Assembly (NCBI GenBank): GCA_964387945.1
Contig: CAYLYX010000014.1
Location: 1 to 64,000 of the forward strand
Reading direction: 5' to 3'
DNA from: Parvicella sp964387945
GTDB taxonomy: Bacteria > Bacteroidota > Bacteroidia > Flavobacteriales_D > Parvicellaceae
Length of the DNA: 64,000 bases
The position numbers and the translations under genes are program-made. A model generated the notes under the pieces. The model worked only from the letters and a program-made list of their open reading frames with translations. It had not been told where the DNA came from and did no database searches. Shown here one piece after another: positions 17,492 through 25,566 of this stretch; the stretch's first letter is position 1; each line of letters starts with the position of its first letter.

Positions 17492-17579
17492 AGGATAGTC
17501 TATTCCCCAACACAATTTATAGACACTCACCTCAAATCATTGTCGTAAATTTATTATCTTTCCAGTATGCCGCACGTGC
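17492..17579 (+). repeat. direct repeat copy 2 (promoter-like)
   Basis: Second copy of the 88-bp repeat, 721 bp from the first, again just upstream of a signal-peptide gene. It retains the TATCTTTC near-match to the -7 box. Confidence 0.6.
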
Positions 17580-17618
17580 TTAATATATGTGGCTGTTGAT
17601 AGATAAAAAGATACAATA

Positions 17619-18059
17619 ATGAAAACGATACTTGTTTTAACCTCCATTCTACTCACAACCTTTTCATTTACACAGACCTGCAGTGATACAACAATTTATG
17701 CGAATTCAAAACAAACTAAATATGACAATCGGTTTTCGAATTACAAGAAAATCAAAAGTCAACCGAAATACTCGGGTGGATCAAAAAAATTTGAAAGCTA
17801 TTTAAGAGAAAACCTGATCGTGGATGCAAGGTTTAAAAATGAAATCTTTAACCTCAATTATCAAATAACGATTTCCTGTGATGGAAAAATCATTGAAGCA
17901 AAAACACTTGGCGACAAACGTTTTGGAGAGATTACAAACTTTATTGAGATCGCGCAAAAGACCGAAGGAAATTGGAAGGCTGCAAAAAACAAGGGAAAAG
18001 AAGTAAATTGTATCTATTTCGGCAAAATGTTCGTTAACGGCAGTTTATACCAAAAATAA
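17619..18059 (+). CDS. secreted protein with a TonB C-terminal-like domain
   Basis: A 146-aa protein with a signal peptide (about 1-19, FSFTQ). The mature chain follows the TonB_C pattern common in Bacteroidota secreted proteins: YSGGSKKFESYLRENL near 52, a strand NYQITISCDGKIIEAKTLG, and GNWKAAKNKGKEVN near 120, which corresponds to the usual W-x-PGk-x-G-k-x-V end. It lacks the N-terminal membrane anchor and proline-rich linker of a working TonB, so it is probably a periplasmic relative rather than an energy transducer. The assignment is by eye and moderate. Repeat copy 2 lies just upstream. Confidence 0.5.
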   Translation: MKTILVLTSILLTTFSFTQTCSDTTIYANSKQTKYDNRFSNYKKIKSQPKYSGGSKKFESYLRENLIVDARFKNEIFNLNYQITISCDGKIIEAKTLGDKRFGEITNFIEIAQKTEGNWKAAKNKGKEVNCIYFGKMFVNGSLYQK

Positions 18060-18099
18060 TATACACTATGGAAGGGGTCATCCAACTTAACAAGTAAAA

Positions 18100-18603
18100 A
18101 TGACAGAAGCAGAATTCAAATCAATGCTGTTTGCACTAACTGCAAGAAAATCAGAGACCAGACCAAGTCACTTGGTCAACATTGAGTTCTACAATCAAAC
18201 CACAACAGAAGAGGTTGAATCGTTTTTAGATGACTTAAACCAATATTTACTACAACAAGATGAAGGAATGTGTGATATTTTCGGAATAAATGAAAACTTC
18301 ACTGGAGGTGTCTTTTACTTGAATCTCAATGAGCAGGCTAATTTTGACCAGCTAAAGGTTACTCTTTCAAAACTTGTTGAACACTATCCATTTTTAGAGG
18401 TGGTTACCATTAATCACTCCACTTATCATAACGGCTACTATATAACAGAATCCATTGATTGGGGTGAACGAGATGAGGATCAACACTTTCATGACCTTTT
18501 GCCTTCAGCTGAATTTGAAAGAGTGTTAACGAAAGAAAAAGGAGGATGCCTTGGCCCCATTGGTGTTTTCATGGCAATTCTATTTTTCCTCATTTTGGCT
18601 TAG
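18100..18603 (+). CDS. tail-anchored protein of unknown function
   Basis: A 167-aa protein, not recognised. A soluble alpha/beta domain of about 140 residues has alternating strands and helices (EVESFLDDLNQYLLQQDEG, FLEVVTINHSTYHNGYYI). It ends in a single C-terminal membrane helix (LGPIGVFMAILFFLILA), so it should sit on the cytoplasmic face as a tail-anchored protein. The last 26 codons and about 20 bases of the 3' flank are repeated at 19061-19159. Confidence 0.5.
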   Translation: MTEAEFKSMLFALTARKSETRPSHLVNIEFYNQTTTEEVESFLDDLNQYLLQQDEGMCDIFGINENFTGGVFYLNLNEQANFDQLKVTLSKLVEHYPFLEVVTINHSTYHNGYYITESIDWGERDEDQHFHDLLPSAEFERVLTKEKGGCLGPIGVFMAILFFLILA

Positions 18604-18622
18604 CTGAGATTATTGTATTAAC
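18524..18622 (+). repeat. gene tail duplicated at 19061-19159
   Basis: The end of the tail-anchored gene and its flank align without gaps at an offset of 537 bp to a second copy downstream. Shared blocks include AAAGAAAAAGGAGG, CATTGGTGTTTT and TTTTGGCTTA. Confidence 0.7.
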
Positions 18623-18711
18623 TGGAGTTGGAAACTAATTTAATCACGGAATGTAGAACTGTTCTAAAACCAACTTAGTATATTTAGAATATATATCTAA
18701 TAATATTAAGA

Positions 18712-19053
18712 ATGAACCTTCACGAGCTAATATCCATAATACTGATGTTCATAGCAATATTCTATTTCATTGTGTTGATGGTCATTGCCCATAGGCGTTA
18801 TGCAAAGTTTCTTGAGGTAATAGTAAAAGAGAAACCAAATTACCTCGACAATGTAGGTGATCTATGGATTGCAGATAGAATGGAGTTTGGTGTTGGCTAT
18901 CAATGGTTTGTTGCATTAATGCCATTAAATGAAAAAGTTGATGATCAAGAAATAATTGATGCCATAAAAAACCATAAAAAAATCATTCTGATTTTCTGGC
19001 TGTCAGCTATTACTATTATTCCTACTTTGATTATTTACTCCAAGTTGAGTTAA
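18712..19053 (+). CDS. two-helix membrane protein of unknown function
   Basis: A 113-aa protein with an N-terminal helix (about 5-26), a middle soluble part of 60 residues (NVGDLWIADRMEFGVGYQWF) and a C-terminal helix (about 91-109). Not recognised. It lies exactly between the two copies of the duplicated gene tail, as if inserted between, or trapped by, a tandem duplication. A near-match promoter box TATATTTA lies at 18679-18686. Confidence 0.5.
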   Translation: MNLHELISIILMFIAIFYFIVLMVIAHRRYAKFLEVIVKEKPNYLDNVGDLWIADRMEFGVGYQWFVALMPLNEKVDDQEIIDAIKNHKKIILIFWLSAITIIPTLIIYSKLS

Positions 19054-19062
19054 AAAAGTGAC

Positions 19063-19140
19063 GTTAGCAAAGAAAAAGGAGGGTGTCTTGGCCTCATTGG
19101 TGTTTTAGTGGTAATTCTACTTTTCCTCGTTTTGGCTTAA
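19063..19140 (+). pseudogene. remnant of a second copy of the tail-anchored gene
   Basis: Twenty-five codons plus TAA read VSKEKGGCLGLIGVLVVILL and end in the same FLVLA-type tail as the 18100-18603 protein. Base changes are mostly silent or conservative, so this was a functional paralogue before its 5' part was lost. There is no start codon or upstream body. Confidence 0.7.
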
Positions 19141-19226
19141 CTGAAACTATTGCTTTGACAGTACTTTTTCCGCGAGCGTTTCATCTGCGCTTTATGGAAA
19201 ATCGCATTCGCAAGCATCTCACTACC

Positions 19227-19691
19227 ATGAAAACGTGGTACCCAAGCATATTTGTTCTCTTCATTTTATTTATGCCGATATGTGGCATCGGACAAACGCA
19301 AAAACTAAAAGGCAGCTATGAGTTGCTTGTTGAGAATACAGAAATAGCATTCGGTAATCAGCAAGACACGCTCGGTTCTAAGTTAGAAATAGTTCCGATT
19401 CATGATCCATTGAAAAAAGAGCTCGTGATTAAAGGCTGTGGAAAGTTTGCGTTCGTAGGAAGTACCTTCAACGACAGAGAAATGTGTTTTATCAAAGTAG
19501 TTACCAAGGGAAGGTATGACCCTAATGGAGATACATTGACATTAACGCTGAAGAAGCAAGTGCAATATTTAAGCAATCGTAAGGCAAAGAGCAAACTGAA
19601 TCAATATCTAGAACTAATTATTTTGGAATCTGGAGATTTAAGACAAAACGCTCATTGGATTTACAAGAAAACGTCTCCGAACAATGAGTAG
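19227..19691 (+). CDS. secreted protein of unknown function
   Basis: A 154-aa protein starting at the ATG at 19227, which gives a clean signal peptide (MKTWYPSIFVLFILF, cleavage near GIGQT). A longer frame exists upstream but runs through the duplicated gene tail and looks spurious. The mature part is beta-rich (KLKGSYELLVENTEIAFG, KLEIVPI, FAFVGSTFNDREMCFIKVV) with two cysteines. No family recognised. It is the last of the small-gene run and converges on lpxB, whose stop is 18 bp away. Confidence 0.5.
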   Translation: MKTWYPSIFVLFILFMPICGIGQTQKLKGSYELLVENTEIAFGNQQDTLGSKLEIVPIHDPLKKELVIKGCGKFAFVGSTFNDREMCFIKVVTKGRYDPNGDTLTLTLKKQVQYLSNRKAKSKLNQYLELIILESGDLRQNAHWIYKKTSPNNE

Positions 19692-19708
19692 GGAATCTCT
19701 CCGAAGCA

Positions 19709-20824
19709 TCACCCTACCTCTTCCAGCATCCGTCTGGCAGTTTCTTCTGAAGCGCCTACGCCACCACAATGTTGAATCAACGACTGGTAGTTATTGAGCA
19801 TGGTCTCTCTGGCATTGCCCTCCAGAATTTTTTGGAGTTCAGATCGGATATTATCGGTAGTCAACTCTCCCTGAATCAATTCCTTTACCACTTCCTGGTC
19901 TTCAATCAAATTCACCAATGAAATGTACTTGACCTTGATGACCCGCTTGGCAATTTGATAAGAAAAACTACTTCCCTTGTAGCAAACCACCTGAGGCACT
20001 TTAAAAAGTGCTGTCTCCAGTGTGGCCGTACCCGAAGTAACTAACGCGGCATGCGCATGATTCAACAAGTTGTAGGTATCGTTTTGCACCAACTTAACAT
20101 TCGAGTCCGTCAGGAATTCCTGATAGAACGCTGCGTCTTTGGAGGGTGCTCCGGCAATCACAAATTGATAGTCTTTGAACTCGTTCACCACAGAGAGCAT
20201 CAGTGGTAATTTGATCTTAATTTCCTGATTGCGACTTCCGGGTAATAATGCTATGATGGGTTGATCACTCAGTCCGTTAGCAACTCTAAATTCTTCCGAA
20301 GATTTTGCTCCCTTTTTGAAATTCTCAATCGCATCAATAAGCGGATGACCCACAAAGTTGACTTCGTAATCAAACTGATCGTAAAATGGCTTCTCAAAAG
20401 GCAAAATCACATACATCTTATCAACATAAGCCTTGATTTTCTTTACCCTGTTTTGCTTCCAAGCCCATACTTGGGGCGAAATGTAATACAAGGTTTTGAT
20501 TCCTTGCTCTTTGCAAAACTTTGCCATCCTCAGGTTAAATCCAGGGTAATCGATAAAGACCACAGCATCGGGTTGAAAGTCGAGAATTTGTTGTCGGCAC
20601 AACTTAAAATTCTTACTGATGGTTCGGATATTGGTAATCACTTCCCAGAACCCCATAAAGGCCAATTCTTTGTAATGCTTGAGAATCTTAGCGCCCGCAG
20701 CTTCCATCAACTCTCCGCCCCAGGCTTGAATCTCTACCTCATCTTGTTGATGTAGGGCTTTTATCAGGTTACTCCCATGGAGATCTCCGGAAGCTTCTCC
20801 CGATATGATAAAAAGTTTTTTCAA
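19709..20824 (-). CDS. lpxB: lipid-A-disaccharide synthase
   Basis: A GT19 enzyme that joins UDP-2,3-diacylglucosamine and lipid X to make the lipid A disaccharide at the inner membrane (371 aa; about 380 is usual). Visible motifs are LFIISGEASGDLHGSNL at the N-terminus, VFIDYPGFNLRMA, YYISPQVWAWKQNRVKKI, LPGSRNQEI and VTSGTATLETAL. I place the start at TTG 20822-20824, so the protein begins just before KKLFIISGEASGD and overlaps the upstream stop as TTGA. A GTG 75 bases upstream would add residues unlike LpxB and overlap the previous gene extensively. It is the third gene of surE - membrane protein - lpxB. Confidence 0.93.
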   Translation of the reverse strand: MKKLFIISGEASGDLHGSNLIKALHQQDEVEIQAWGGELMEAAGAKILKHYKELAFMGFWEVITNIRTISKNFKLCRQQILDFQPDAVVFIDYPGFNLRMAKFCKEQGIKTLYYISPQVWAWKQNRVKKIKAYVDKMYVILPFEKPFYDQFDYEVNFVGHPLIDAIENFKKGAKSSEEFRVANGLSDQPIIALLPGSRNQEIKIKLPLMLSVVNEFKDYQFVIAGAPSKDAAFYQEFLTDSNVKLVQNDTYNLLNHAHAALVTSGTATLETALFKVPQVVCYKGSSFSYQIAKRVIKVKYISLVNLIEDQEVVKELIQGELTTDNIRSELQKILEGNARETMLNNYQSLIQHCGGVGASEETARRMLEEVG

Positions 20825-21132
20825 TGAATGATCAAGAATAATCCAAAGTAAAGGATTGTCATAAAGATAAGTCCTTTTAACGCCTGATCCATCTTCCACA
20901 TGAAGAAAAAGAAATAGAAAGCGAGTAGGTTCGGAATCAAACTAAACGTCAAAATGTCCATGTAGTGTACATTCTGACCTACCAACAGATTCCAATACGC
21001 CTTAAGACTATAAGAACCGTCCCTATCTTTAAAGAATTTTGAGATCAAAAAGCCCAGCATCGGGAGTACTGCTCCCAACACTAATCCAAACCACAGTTTG
21101 TCCAATTTCTCTTTTGTTTCTTCCCAACCCAT
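20821..21132 (-). CDS. small membrane protein between surE and lpxB
   Basis: A 103-aa protein with three predicted helices (about 13-32, 58-78, 82-102) and a charged N-terminus (MGWEETKEKLDKLW). I recall such short membrane proteins next to lpxB in related genomes but cannot name a family. It starts one base after the surE stop and overlaps lpxB by four bases, so the three genes are one tightly coupled operon. A role with LpxB at the inner membrane is possible but only inferred from position. Confidence 0.6.
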   Translation of the reverse strand: MGWEETKEKLDKLWFGLVLGAVLPMLGFLISKFFKDRDGSYSLKAYWNLLVGQNVHYMDILTFSLIPNLLAFYFFFFMWKMDQALKGLIFMTILYFGLFLIIH

Positions 21133-21133
21133 A

Positions 21134-21901
21134 TTACAATCCCCATTCGTTTAGATCTCCAATCGCATGATGTGCCGTCATGTCATACTGCGTTGGAACA
21201 ATTGTGATGTACCCTTCGTCCAATGCTACCATATCGGCTTCATTTCCTTTGTCGTGGTTGTGAAAAGAACCAGTCAGCCAATAATACTTTTTCTTTAGCG
21301 GATCAATGCGTGTATCAAAGGTGTCATCCCAATAGGCTCTCGCCTGACGGCAAATTCGAATTCCTTTGATGGCTGTTAAAGGCAATTTGGGTATGTTGAC
21401 ATTCAAACACACTCCCTTCTCTAATCTGTTATTGAGTGTATGCTCAACAATTTTTTTTATGTACGGTTTGGCAGGTTCAAAATCTGCTGCCCAATCGTGA
21501 TCACACAATGAAAACCCAATGCTCGGAATACCTTCTAATGCACCTTCTACAGCCGCTGACATGGTACCAGAGTACAACACGTTTGTAGAAACATTGCTTC
21601 CATGATTCACACCTGATACAATCAGATCTGGTCTACGGTCTCCCAAGGCAAACATTCCCAACTTCACACAATCTACGGGTGTTCCAGAACTGTAATACGC
21701 CTTGTGTTTTCCGAAGTAGTCCGTTTCTTCCATCCTCAACGGAGCATTAACCGTTATGGCATGCCCCATCCCACTCTGAGGTTTGTCCGGTGCGATGATC
21801 AGCAGTTCTGCCAGCTCACCTACTATATCAATCAATGCTTTGATCCCTGGAGCAGTGAATCCATCGTCATTCGTAACTAAAATTAAGGGCTTTTTTTCCA
21901 T
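21134..21901 (-). CDS. surE: 5'/3'-nucleotidase SurE
   Basis: A metal-dependent survival protein that dephosphorylates nucleoside 5'- and 3'-monophosphates in the cytoplasm (255 aa, normal size). The N-terminal ILVTNDDGFTAPGIKAL supplies the DD metal ligands, with PDKPQSGMGHAIT and SGVNHGSNVSTNVLYSGTM completing the active site. ATG at 21899-21901 is preceded by a matching promoter box. It is first in an operon with the small membrane protein and lpxB. Confidence 0.95.
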   Translation of the reverse strand: MEKKPLILVTNDDGFTAPGIKALIDIVGELAELLIIAPDKPQSGMGHAITVNAPLRMEETDYFGKHKAYYSSGTPVDCVKLGMFALGDRRPDLIVSGVNHGSNVSTNVLYSGTMSAAVEGALEGIPSIGFSLCDHDWAADFEPAKPYIKKIVEHTLNNRLEKGVCLNVNIPKLPLTAIKGIRICRQARAYWDDTFDTRIDPLKKKYYWLTGSFHNHDKGNEADMVALDEGYITIVPTQYDMTAHHAIGDLNEWGL

Positions 21902-21924
21902 TTGTAAAAGTGCGTTGAATTGTG

Positions 21925-21932
21925 CAAAACTA
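21925..21932 (-). promoter_or_regulatory. surE operon promoter, -7 box TAGTTTTG
   Basis: The reverse strand reads TAGTTTTG (TAnnTTTG) 23 bp before the surE ATG. A TTTG lies 24 bp further upstream, slightly beyond usual spacing. Confidence 0.5.
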
Positions 21933-21969
21933 ATAAATTAACGCGTTAAGGAAAACCAAATATTCGTTA

Positions 21970-21977
21970 TACTTTTG
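21970..21977 (+). promoter_or_regulatory. promoter of the DUF4139 gene, -7 box TACTTTTG
   Basis: TACTTTTG matches TAnnTTTG and ends 23 bp before the ATG at 22001. It overlaps a GTG that would otherwise look like the start, so it argues for the later ATG. Confidence 0.5.
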
Positions 21978-22000
21978 TGGGTATCAGACAAAACAGCGCC

Positions 22001-23659
22001 ATGAAAAAAATCAACCTATTGATAACGACATTTATCTTTCTTCCTTGCTTATTGCTAGCACAGCATGAAATTACCAGTGAATCTGAAATTCAGGATGTAA
22101 CGGTATTTTTATCAGGAGCTGAAGTGCACCGAACGGCTAAGGTAAGTCTTAAGAGTGGTTCTAACGTGATTACCTTTGAGCAATTATCACCTTATATCAA
22201 CCCCAATAGCATTCAGGTGAAAGCCAAAAGTAGTGGGGTTACGATTGTATCGGTGAATCACCAAGCAAACTACCTCAAGGATAAATCCAACGACTCTAAA
22301 CTCAAGGCGATTAATGACAGCATTGAGAACCTGACCTTAAAGCGTGACATTCGTTTAGGACACGAAAAGGTTTATTTAGAAGAGAAGTCTCTACTGATGG
22401 CTAACAAATCCATGAAAGGTGAAAACATGAATGTGGATGCCGAAGATTTGATGGATATGGCTGACTTTTTCAGAGATCGATTATTGGAATTGGAAACGAA
22501 ATTGCTAGACATCAAGTTACAGTTGAATGAAATCAACGATGACCTGAGTCGTTTGACACAACAGCGATCGCAACTGCAGCAAGGTAAGGTAAAAAACACG
22601 AAAGAGATTGTGGTGAACGCTTCTTCGAAGTCATCCGCTACGGTTACGTTTGAAATTACTTACGTAATGACACAGGCAAGTTGGATTCCAAAATATGACA
22701 TCAGAAGTGATGATATCTCAGAACCTGTGAGTCTTACCTACAAAGCGGATGTCTACAATTATTCGGGCTACGACTGGAACAACGTAAACATTAAGCTATC
22801 GACTGGAAACCCAGCAATTGACAATACACAACCCTACCTGAGCAACTGGTATTTACAGTATTATAATTACAACAACCAAGGCAAAACAAATGCCTACGGT
22901 TACAAAGACAAAAGTCGGGCTTCTTTCAAGAACACCAGTGCAGCGCCCGCTCCTGCCGGAGGTTCAGAGAGTGATGGTGAAGGCCTTTTTAAGCAAGTAG
23001 AAGAAGAAAAATCTGGTTCGTTGGCAAACTTCACGCAAATGGTAGAAAGTACCGTCAACACAGAATTTCAAATTAGCGTTCCATATACCATTAAGTCAGA
23101 CGGAAAACCTTACTTGGTTGAGATTCAGGAGACAGAATTACCTGTAAATTATTCTTACATGGCAATTCCTAAACAAGATCAGGATGCTTTTTTATTGGGA
23201 CGTGTAACAGGCTGGGGGAAATATAATTTACTACCAGGAGATGCTAACGTTTACTTTGAAGGAACTTTTGTAGGTTCTTCATATTTGCAAACCAATACGA
23301 CTAACGATACGCTAGACGTTTCGCTAGGAAGAGACAAGGGAATTGTGATTAAGCGTAAAAAGGTAGATGAACTGTGCAAAAATCAAAAGATCGGAGGTAA
23401 CCACAAAACTTCCAGAGGATATGAAATTGAGATTCGAAACAACAAGTCTAAGGAAGTGAACATCAAGATTCAGGATCAAATTCCTTTGAGCTCGTACAAA
23501 GAGATTGAAGTAACACTGAATGAGCAAGGTAATGCTCAGTACAACGAACAAACAGGCGAACTGACGTGGCTCTTAAAAATTGCTCCGGGAGAAACAAAGA
23601 TTGTCAAGTTTGCTTTTGAAGTGAAGTATCCTAAGGAGTACAACATCAGTAATTTGTAA
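22001..23659 (+). CDS. DUF4139 domain protein (mucoidy inhibitor MuiA family)
   Basis: A 552-aa exported protein with signal peptide (about 1-19, LPCLLLAQ). A DUF4140-like N-terminal domain (DVTVFLSGAEVHRTAKVSL) is followed by a coiled coil (about 80-190, ELETKLLDIKLQLNEI), then the DUF4139 beta-rich domain with ITYVMTQASWIPKYDIRSD and LTYKADVYNYSGYDWNNV. A disordered Ser/Gly-rich insert lies near 310. Family members are bacterial envelope proteins of unsettled function; MuiA refers to an effect on mucoidy. It is followed with a one-base overlap by a hydrolase gene. Confidence 0.85.
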   Translation: MKKINLLITTFIFLPCLLLAQHEITSESEIQDVTVFLSGAEVHRTAKVSLKSGSNVITFEQLSPYINPNSIQVKAKSSGVTIVSVNHQANYLKDKSNDSKLKAINDSIENLTLKRDIRLGHEKVYLEEKSLLMANKSMKGENMNVDAEDLMDMADFFRDRLLELETKLLDIKLQLNEINDDLSRLTQQRSQLQQGKVKNTKEIVVNASSKSSATVTFEITYVMTQASWIPKYDIRSDDISEPVSLTYKADVYNYSGYDWNNVNIKLSTGNPAIDNTQPYLSNWYLQYYNYNNQGKTNAYGYKDKSRASFKNTSAAPAPAGGSESDGEGLFKQVEEEKSGSLANFTQMVESTVNTEFQISVPYTIKSDGKPYLVEIQETELPVNYSYMAIPKQDQDAFLLGRVTGWGKYNLLPGDANVYFEGTFVGSSYLQTNTTNDTLDVSLGRDKGIVIKRKKVDELCKNQKIGGNHKTSRGYEIEIRNNKSKEVNIKIQDQIPLSSYKEIEVTLNEQGNAQYNEQTGELTWLLKIAPGETKIVKFAFEVKYPKEYNISNL

Positions 23660-24621
23660 TGATGGAGGAGTCAACGCTGATCGACAGTTATAATAATTAC
23701 AAGTATTGGCGATTATTTCAGGAGTATTTTCCAAGTGAATTCAGAATTGGGGAAGGAGAAGAGCCTGTGGAGGAGTACTGGCATTGGACAGACTATCAGG
23801 TTCATTTAGACAGATACGTTCCAAAAGAGGATAACCGAAACATCAAGCTAATTTTGGTTCACGGTGGAGGTGGTAACGGACGACTGCTCTCCCCTATTGG
23901 TGTTGCCATGAGAGATCAAGGCTTCGAGTGCGTAGCTGCCGATATGCCGGGATTTGGCTTAACGCGAATTGGAAAACCAAATGCTTACAGCACCTGGGTT
24001 GACCTCGTGGATGCACTTATCAACAAAGAGATAGAAAGAGACGGCAAGAAAGTACTGCTAATCGGAATCAGTTTAGGAGGAATGCTCAGTTACCATGCCG
24101 CCTGCAAAAATGATCACGTGGTGGGTCTAATGGTCTCTAGTCTGGCAGATACGACTCAAAAGGAGGTGCAAATTCAGCTTTCCAAGAACAAACTTTTGGG
24201 GACGATGGCTTACAGTTCCCTCAAAACCCTCAAGTCGATCACCGATAACATTAAAGTGCCCATCAAAGCTACCACCAAGATGTGGGCGATGGCCAATGAC
24301 CAAAGCTTTGTGCGTCTACTAAAGAAAGACAAAGTAGGTTCAGGAAGTTGGGTGTACCTGAAATTCTTAAGAACCCTTTTTGAAGCCAAAGCTGAAATAC
24401 CACCAGAGGAGTTTAAGCAATGTCCATTGTTGTTCTTTCAACCTATGGTGGATCATATTATTCCGTGGGAAATCAGTCAGCCATTTTATGACCGTTTGGC
24501 TTGTGAAAAAGAAGTAGTGTTCTTAGAAAACTGTGGTCATATACCAATGGAAGAACCGGGTATTGATCAATTGCGAGATGCTGCGGTGAAGTTTATTAAT
24601 GAGATTGATGGGAGAGTTTAA
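23659..24621 (+). CDS. alpha/beta hydrolase
   Basis: A 320-aa predicted serine hydrolase with no signal peptide. It shows the oxyanion motif LVHGGGGNGR near 75, the nucleophile elbow GISLGGMLS (Ser of GxSxG near 148), an acid in PMVDHIIPW and the catalytic His in ENCGHIPMEEPG. A cap-like insert spans about 180-250. The substrate cannot be inferred. ATG at 23659 overlaps the upstream TAA by one base; a second ATG follows at once, and the true start may be either. Confidence 0.85.
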   Translation: MMEESTLIDSYNNYKYWRLFQEYFPSEFRIGEGEEPVEEYWHWTDYQVHLDRYVPKEDNRNIKLILVHGGGGNGRLLSPIGVAMRDQGFECVAADMPGFGLTRIGKPNAYSTWVDLVDALINKEIERDGKKVLLIGISLGGMLSYHAACKNDHVVGLMVSSLADTTQKEVQIQLSKNKLLGTMAYSSLKTLKSITDNIKVPIKATTKMWAMANDQSFVRLLKKDKVGSGSWVYLKFLRTLFEAKAEIPPEEFKQCPLLFFQPMVDHIIPWEISQPFYDRLACEKEVVFLENCGHIPMEEPGIDQLRDAAVKFINEIDGRV

Positions 24622-24655
24622 AAAGAACTTCAGTATTTCTTTTTAAATTAGACTT

Positions 24656-24979
24656 ATGACTTTTCTTTTTATTGGATTTTCTCTGCTTATCGCAATGATT
24701 ACCTGTATGATCTATGCGCTGAAGAAAAACTCTCTTGTAGCTATAGACTGGATTTTTATCGTCTCCTTTCTGATTTACATATTGTGTGCCATCTATGTGC
24801 CTTACACTATGACTCAGCAAACTCCAGACGAAGAAGGAGAATGTGGTATGTTTGCGATAGTCAGTGTATTTCATATTATTTTTAGAGTAATCGTAGGATT
24901 TGTTTATGTCCCACCTTACTACATTTTCAGATACTTGCACTACAGAAAAGAAAGCAAAAAAAATCCAGACGCTTCTTAG
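24656..24979 (+). CDS. small membrane protein of unknown function
   Basis: A 107-aa protein with three hydrophobic segments (about 2-20, 28-50, 65-95) and a basic C-terminus (HYRKESKKNPDAS). Two cysteines, no known family. The ATG is 34 bp after the hydrolase gene and it may be cotranscribed. Its last codons lie inside the rplS terminator read from the other strand. Confidence 0.45.
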   Translation: MTFLFIGFSLLIAMITCMIYALKKNSLVAIDWIFIVSFLIYILCAIYVPYTMTQQTPDEEGECGMFAIVSVFHIIFRVIVGFVYVPPYYIFRYLHYRKESKKNPDAS

Positions 24980-24991
24980 AAGGTCTGGATT
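24956..24991 (-). terminator. rplS terminator
   Basis: On the minus strand AATCCAGAC and GTCTGGATT form a 9-bp stem extended by CTTC/GAAG inside, followed by eight T. It overlaps the 3' end and stop codon of the convergent 24656-24979 gene. Confidence 0.85.
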
Positions 24992-25016
24992 AAATATGAT
25001 CGAAAGTAATCTTCGC

Positions 25017-25373
25017 TTACTTTGTAAACCTCTTTTTCTCTTTGATACGAGCAGCTTTACCTCTTCTATCTCTCATATAGAAAATTCTTGATCTTCTTAC
25101 TGCACCTTCTTTCATTACTTCGATAGTATCAATGAAAGGTGAGTTAATTGGAAAAACTCTTTCTACACCAATTCCACTACTCATTTTTCTGATCGTAAAG
25201 GTCTCAGTAGCTCCTTCTCCTCTTCTCTGGATAATCGTTCCTTGAAATGCCTGAAGTCTCTCTTTGTCACCTTCTTTAATCTTGTACGTTACCTTTATCG
25301 TATCACCAGCTCCAAACGAAGGCCACTCCTTTGTCTCTACTAGTTCTGATTGTAATTGTCTTATAATATCCAT
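25017..25373 (-). CDS. rplS: 50S ribosomal protein L19
   Basis: A 118-aa ribosomal protein at the 30S-50S interface. Typical L19 segments are FGAGDTIKVTYKIKEG, RLQAFQGTIIQRRGEG, TFTIRKMSSGIGVERVFP and RRSRIFYMRDRRGKAARIKE. Length and ATG are normal. It is monocistronic here with its own terminator. A near-match promoter box TAATATTG lies about 40 bp upstream on the minus strand. Confidence 0.97.
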   Translation of the reverse strand: MDIIRQLQSELVETKEWPSFGAGDTIKVTYKIKEGDKERLQAFQGTIIQRRGEGATETFTIRKMSSGIGVERVFPINSPFIDTIEVMKEGAVRRSRIFYMRDRRGKAARIKEKKRFTK

Positions 25374-25553
25374 TGCCGTTGTATTATCTTGTTCTCAAAA
25401 TCGGGCTGCAATATTACGAATAAATATCCGAACAACTATTAATTATTATATTTTTTTTGAATTATTTCAAAACGCACTCAATCATTGAATCAACAGGCTT
25501 TGCATCCGATAGACTGAATCCAAAAATCGACTACTACGGATGTAATTAATCAA

Positions 25554-25561
25554 TATCTTTG
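25554..25561 (+). promoter_or_regulatory. promoter of a short ORF, -7 box TATCTTTG
   Basis: TATCTTTG is an exact TAnnTTTG match. It ends only five bases before the GTG of the 49-residue ORF, so transcription would begin at or within the start codon. Confidence 0.5.
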
Positions 25562-25566
25562 CGCCC

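Noticed and set aside
19083..19226. Longer form of the 19227-19691 protein
   Set aside because: It reads the duplicated gene tail out of frame and would hide the signal peptide.
15654..19691. Integron cassette array (short genes in one direction with repeats between)
   Set aside because: No integrase, and the repeats lack the inverse-core/core pairs (RYYYAAC and GTTRRRY) expected of attC sites.
20825..20899. Longer lpxB from a GTG start
   Set aside because: It would overlap the upstream gene by 79 bases and add residues unlike LpxB; TTG overlapping the stop as TTGA fits the family N-terminus.
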